Source of the DNA: Nissolia schottii
Lineage: Eukaryota; Streptophyta; Magnoliopsida; Fabales; Fabaceae
Direction: 5' to 3'
Assembly: GCA_003254905.1 (NCBI GenBank)
Contig: QANU01028716.1
Coordinates: 190,899-254,898, forward strand
DNA length: 64,000 bases
The translations under genes were made by a program, and so were the position numbers. Of this stretch, positions 59,741 to 64,000 are shown piece by piece (within the stretch, counting starts at the first letter, position 1; each line of letters starts with the position of its first letter). The notes beneath the pieces are model-generated. The model saw only the letters and a program-made list of their open reading frames with translations. It was not told the origin of the DNA and searched no databases.

Positions 59741-62700
59741 TCAGCTAAGGATCATCTTGTTTAAAAACTCAGCTTGCTCAGGAAAATACTCCAACAATTC
59801 ATCCTTTGTCACCCAAACAAAATCCTCACATTTTCCAATGTTGAACATGTCTTTAGCAATTACTTGTGACTTGAAGAAGAATCTCTGACAGAAGATTTCA
59901 TGGCAAAGGAAAGAATGAGCGAGCGTAATCAATTTCCACACGGAGAAGGCAGAAGCATTGGAAAAGTTAATTTTGAAATCACTAGACAGGGTGCATTCTG
60001 TGATGGTACCCCTCATGTTTAATAGTATGACATGGTACCCCAATTTTTGTAACTCATAATTATAACAATGCCACCGGTTAGTCATTAATGAAGTTTTGAA
60101 AATTACAAAAAGAGCCATCACATTTATCATCTTTTGTAAAGAATTACCTGAAAAAAATTCTCATTTTCCCTTCTAGCCACCCACCCACCCTTTCCCTACC
60201 CCCACCATTATGAACCTTTGTCACGATAGCCAGAAACCTTCCTTGAACAAACTCTCATCCTCAACCACCCAAATCCAAGTCCTCACCTTTCTTCTCCTTT
60301 ACCATTCTCTACCTTTCACATCTACTGTCACTCACATGTACCATGACACCCACCACGAACCATCTAACAAGTAGAATGTATGAGAATTGGTAAAAAAATG
60401 TAAATTGAAAAAAGGTTCCATGGCAAACCCTTAGTCACCAACGTTGCCCTCAACCCCACTTATGCTCACCGAACATCTTTTTTTTTTTTCAAAAAAAAAA
60501 AAAAACCCGGTTAATGTTGATGGAGTCTTACGCTTTCACTTACTCCAATGGAATTTAGAAATTGATTTGGGATTTTAGGGTTCAGTTTTGAGCTTTTTAA
60601 TCTGTGCTTTGTCTAGCATTCAATCACTGCAAAACTCCCATTTTCATACAAAGATTCCATGGTCTCTCAAAACCCCCACCTTGATGATGGATTCCATTTT
60701 CTCACACACACTTAGGATAATACTGCCACCCTCTCATGGCGTACAGATCTCGCACCAAAGAGATCCGTCGTGCAGAGGCGGCAGACTTAGGAGGATGTCA
60801 AGGTAAGGAGTCAAGAGAGTTTGCGTAGGAGAAAAAGAACAAAGCACAAAGGATGTGAAACTAGTGAGGATAAAAATGGTCAAAGAAAAATATGGATAGG
60901 AGAAAATAAAAAGAGCGCAAAGAAATGAACTAGCGCAACCAGAAAGTGGTTCCGATGAGGTAATGAGGAGAGCGAGGATGAGCGAAGTAGATTTCGCCTG
61001 ATGAACGATGGCAGCCATGGCAACCTGCAACTCACAACAGAAAGGGAGCAGGAAATGGCCAAGGACTTCTTTTACAAAATTAAAAGTTCATGTCTCTTGT
61101 AATTTTCAAAACTTCATTAATGAGTAACCGGTGGCATTGTTGTAATTATGAGTTACAAAAATTGGGGTACCATGTCATACTATTAAACATGAGGGGTACC
61201 ATCATAGAATGCACCACCAGACAGAGCAATGACATACAAAAGCAGTTCCAAAAATGCTATCATATGTTGATATAAATCGATATATTGAAAGATGTCAACC
61301 ATCCACTAGCATACCTTAAAAGGTGTGGATTCGGACTGGGCTTCTGTTGGCTGAACAACCATATGACCCATTGGAGCATTTCCAACAAAATATGTATCAG
61401 AAAGATCCCCTATGACTGATTCCAAGGCAGACTCGGCACACTGCAACATTTTGAAAGTTAGGAGAGGAAAAAAAGAAAATGAAATAAGACGAAGAAAGCA
61501 GCATGAGAATGTTCACCTTGCGCATAGTCTGCTCCGATTCATAAACTTTCTCTGGAAAATGCCACACAGGCTTCGCGCTTGGAGCCCCATATGCATTACC
61601 ATAGAGAATAAGGTAGAGTCTTCTGTCAAGAGCTCTTTTTAATGACCTAGAAGCAAGCAATAGGTGAATATGTAAAATTACAGCTATTAAGTCGGAGGAA
61701 AATTCAGTTTTAAAATAAAATTTTACAAGTAATAAGCGCATGGCCTGAATAAATTTCTATATATCCCCAAAGCTTACAAATTATATCAGCTTGGACCAAC
61801 TGTAATCAGTCAAAGCTAATCTCATTCAATTACCAATAAAGCAGAAAAGGGAATCGAAAACACAATCCAAGTGACCCTTGATTTTGAATATCCATAACTA
61901 AACACCAGGCCCAAGAAAATGGAAATTTGGCCGCTCCCAACGAAGATGAGACAAGATAAGAACCAAGTTTATATGCCACAGGAGAATCATAAGAATTTGA
62001 CATGTTGGCATCTCTAATGTACTATAAGTTCATTTTCCTTCATATATTTCCGAAATATGAATACAACGTTTTCTTACTGTAAACAACATAGGTGGTCTAC
62101 TCAAATTGGTGCATACTTTCGATCATTGTTTTTGTCAGCTTCAGTGATTCGTGGTGCTGGCTCGAAGTCAATCTGATAATCACCTTTGCCCCTGGATAAC
62201 ATAATTTTCACATAAGACTAAATGAAAACAAGGATCAATTTGTAACCTGTATGAAGAATTGTCTCTTTAACAGATGGATGCATGCATGTGGGAAAAGATA
62301 TGAACATGGAAAAAAGTGCAACACATTGCAAACTAATTGCTGACGGTGAGTGGAACCGACTACCGAGTGTAACAATTTAGTGGGATTCAGAAAATGTCAA
62401 ACTCCAATTTTAATTACTACAATTATATGCGTAGGCACACTCATATCAAGCTATCCATATTGGCAAATGGCAAGTGCCTTTGCACATTTGACATACAATA
62501 TTGTGATTTTTATATAATCATTTACAACCTTTTTACGGCTTTTATGAACTTCTGACAAGATAATCACATGCTTCTAAGAACCACAATGGAACTGGAGTTT
62601 TTAAAACTCAGACCTGTTGTCTTCATACTTAATGAATGTATATGTTATCATTTCAAAAACTCTGATACAACTTATTAAGATTTTATTAGTTATGCCTCAA

Positions 62701-63830
62701 AATCAATATTTTTTCAGAACAAAAGTAAAGAGTTCATAAATATCATAATGAATTGTTCATTGACAATCAGTTTCAAAAAACCCTTTTTCATTAGCTGCCT
62801 ATTTCTTTACCTTCCTTTCCATTCTTAGTTTTATTTGTCATCTTTTCAACTCTCTCTTGAAGCTTGCAAATATATTTTTTGTCTATACTGGTACTTTACG
62901 GTTGGCTTCTTTTATATCAATTTAAAAATACCTAAAAAACAAAAACCTAAGCTTCAGTACTCATACCTTGCATTAGATTTGTCTAGAAATTCATCCGGAT
63001 ATCTGCGTTGAAATTGCTGGCGCCATCGAAATCTAACCATCCAAATTTGGAAAAATAATGAATATAGAAAGTATAACAAAAGCTACAACCACAATATCAG
63101 CAGGAGAATGAAACAGACAACAGAGCAGATAACAACAACAATCAGTGCTAAAACAGGGTCGTCAAAAATTGACCACAGCATAACTTCCGGACCTATACAT
63201 ATTAAGAGCAAATTCAGATGTTTTAAGCCTTAACCTCATTTTTTCTATCTTAAAAGCCAGAAGAGTAAAAAAAAAAGGTGTACAAATTAAATATCATGTA
63301 TTACTAGTTTTCTATAATTTCTTACAATTTAGGCAAACAAGAATTCATTGAAGAAAAAGACTGAACAGGGGCAAAAAAGTTTCCTACATTTTTCTCTAAA
63401 GAGGTGGAAATTACAGTATTTGATAATTAGGACTTGAGTAAAATACCAAAAATAACAACAACCACTAGGAATTAGGTGTGTCTTAGTTCAACATTTCAGC
63501 TTTAGAACCATTCCTTCTCTAAATTCCTACCGCAACAGCAAATAAATTTTTCCTCAAAAATTGAATTAATTTATTCCATGACAGCAATCAAAACTAAATA
63601 AAAGTCAAGTCCTTGATTTTTTCTTTCTTTGGTTTCATACCCAAGCAGTACAAGTTATACTAGTCAATGAAAGTAGAGACTCACGAGAATTCCTGAAATG
63701 CATAAACCACAGGGTCAACTTTGGGAATGACCACTGGCAACCTCTCAAAGAGCACAGAGGCAACAAGTTTCTCAGAGCTTGTGCTGAATCCCCGCCTTGT
63801 CAACAGAGGCCGAATCAATGACATCCTCAT
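59741..63830 (-). CDS. MRPL46: Mitochondrial large ribosomal subunit protein mL46
   Basis: mL46 belongs to the mitochondrial ribosome and has a Nudix-like fold without hydrolase activity. Six exons on -: 63830-63685, 63032-62967, 62191-62117, 61646-61517, 61440-61315, 59884-59741, joining in frame to 228 residues. N-terminus MRMSLIRPLLTRRGFSTSSE resembles a mitochondrial presequence. Then come ERLPVVIPKVDPVVYAFQEF, RWRQQFQRRYPDEFLDKSNA, DYQIDFEPAPRITEADKNND, RALDRRLYLILYGNAYGAPS, HFPEKVYESEQTMRKCAESA, YFVGNAPMGHMVVQPTEA and FFFKSQVIAKDMFNIGKCED, ending EQAEFLNKMILS. An acceptor (TACATTCAG) directly before the ATG suggests a 5'-leader intron. The last intron (1,430 bp) contains a 1,226-bp Mutator-like element. 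Confidence 0.94.
59990..61215. mobile_element. Mutator-like TIR element inside mL46 intron 5
   Basis: Inverted ends of 119 bp (59990-60108 and 61097-61215) start GGTGCATTCT(G/A)TGATGG and differ at only three positions by my count. The flanks are ACTAGACAG (59981-59989) and ACCAGACAG (61216-61224), a 9-bp duplication with one change, the length typical of Mutator elements. The 988-bp interior has CCACCCACCC-type C-rich stretches and a poly(T)/poly(A) pair near 60480-60505, but no transposase. It could be a deleted MULE or one carrying host fragments. Without it the intron would be only about 195 bp. Confidence 0.92.
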
Positions 63831-64000
63831 CCTGAATGTACCCAAAACATATCCCACATCAGAAACACAACAGTAAGCAAAATAATCAATAAATAAACCA
63901 GCATGGAGCTTGAGAGAGAGAGAGAGAGAGAGAGATTGCACTCTCTTTTGTAGAAATTCTAAAGCCCTGCTTAATGGTGGATATGTTGCCTTGTATAGGA
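63831..64000 (-). promoter_or_regulatory. 5' leader region of mL46
   Basis: A CT-rich tract on the minus strand ((GA)n on + at 63911-63934) and the acceptor TTTTGGGTACATTCAG at the leader/ATG junction suggest a 5'-untranslated exon and intron. The transcription start lies here or beyond the window. Confidence 0.4.

Noticed and set aside
60734..61275. Open frames inside and across the Mutator-like element
   Set aside because: Two frames share long peptides only because they lie in the inverted ends. None shows a transposase motif.
1..64000. CRISPR array, bacterial operon, phage or plasmid features
   Set aside because: All evidence points to a plant nuclear genome. The direct repeats seen are few, tandem and unspaced.

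Overview
This is a stretch of plant nuclear DNA from a dicot, most probably a legume close to soybean (Glycine). The genes have spliced exons with GT..AG junctions, the intergenic DNA is very AT-rich and full of short inverted-repeat elements, and the proteins are plant-only families: ABIL subunit of SCAR/WAVE, RTNLB, ATL, WRKY, LEA_2 and a plastid SufE-BolA. The genus is an inference from the look of the proteins and repeats, not from a search.

Layout. 0-5.4 kb: tRNA-Gly(UCC) on + and an eight-exon ABIL1-like gene on - with a G-box upstream. 5.4-9.6 kb: repeat-derived, no gene. 9.6-13.5 kb: two plastid-targeted genes head to tail on +, a DUF2358/NTF2-like protein and SUFE1 (SufE joined to BolA). 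14.5-15.9 kb: an intronless membrane-anchored methyltransferase on -, convergent with SUFE1. 15.9-26.7 kb: gene-poor, with a hAT-type MITE, a large inverted-repeat element and a doubtful transcription unit. 26.7-33.7 kb: a 14-exon golgin (GC4 type) on +. From 35.4 kb to the end every protein gene I recognise is on -: RTNLB reticulon, ATL RING-H2 ligase, two tandem membrane LEA_2 (NHL-like) proteins, tRNA-Ala(AGC), soluble LEA14, a group IIc WRKY and mitochondrial ribosomal protein mL46.

The genes form no operon-like pathway. Several are stress-related: three LEA_2-domain genes lie within about 11 kb, LEA14 has three CACGTG boxes just upstream, and an ATL and a WRKY gene flank the group. Others are housekeeping: plastid Fe-S assembly, Golgi tethering, ER shaping, actin nucleation and mitochondrial translation.

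The most unusual things I found are: (1) 40.36-41.13 kb, a colinear relic of the flanks of the methyltransferase locus with the whole coding sequence absent; (2) a 1,226-bp Mutator-like TIR element with 119-bp inverted ends and a near-perfect 9-bp target duplication, inside the last intron of the mL46 gene; (3) a hAT-type MITE with a perfect 8-bp target duplication; (4) a 227-bp imperfect palindrome in ABIL1 intron 1; (5) an internal repeat in the SufE-BolA linker; (6) a decayed LINE RNase H fragment between the two tandem LEA_2 genes. I did not find a convincing new multi-gene biological system.
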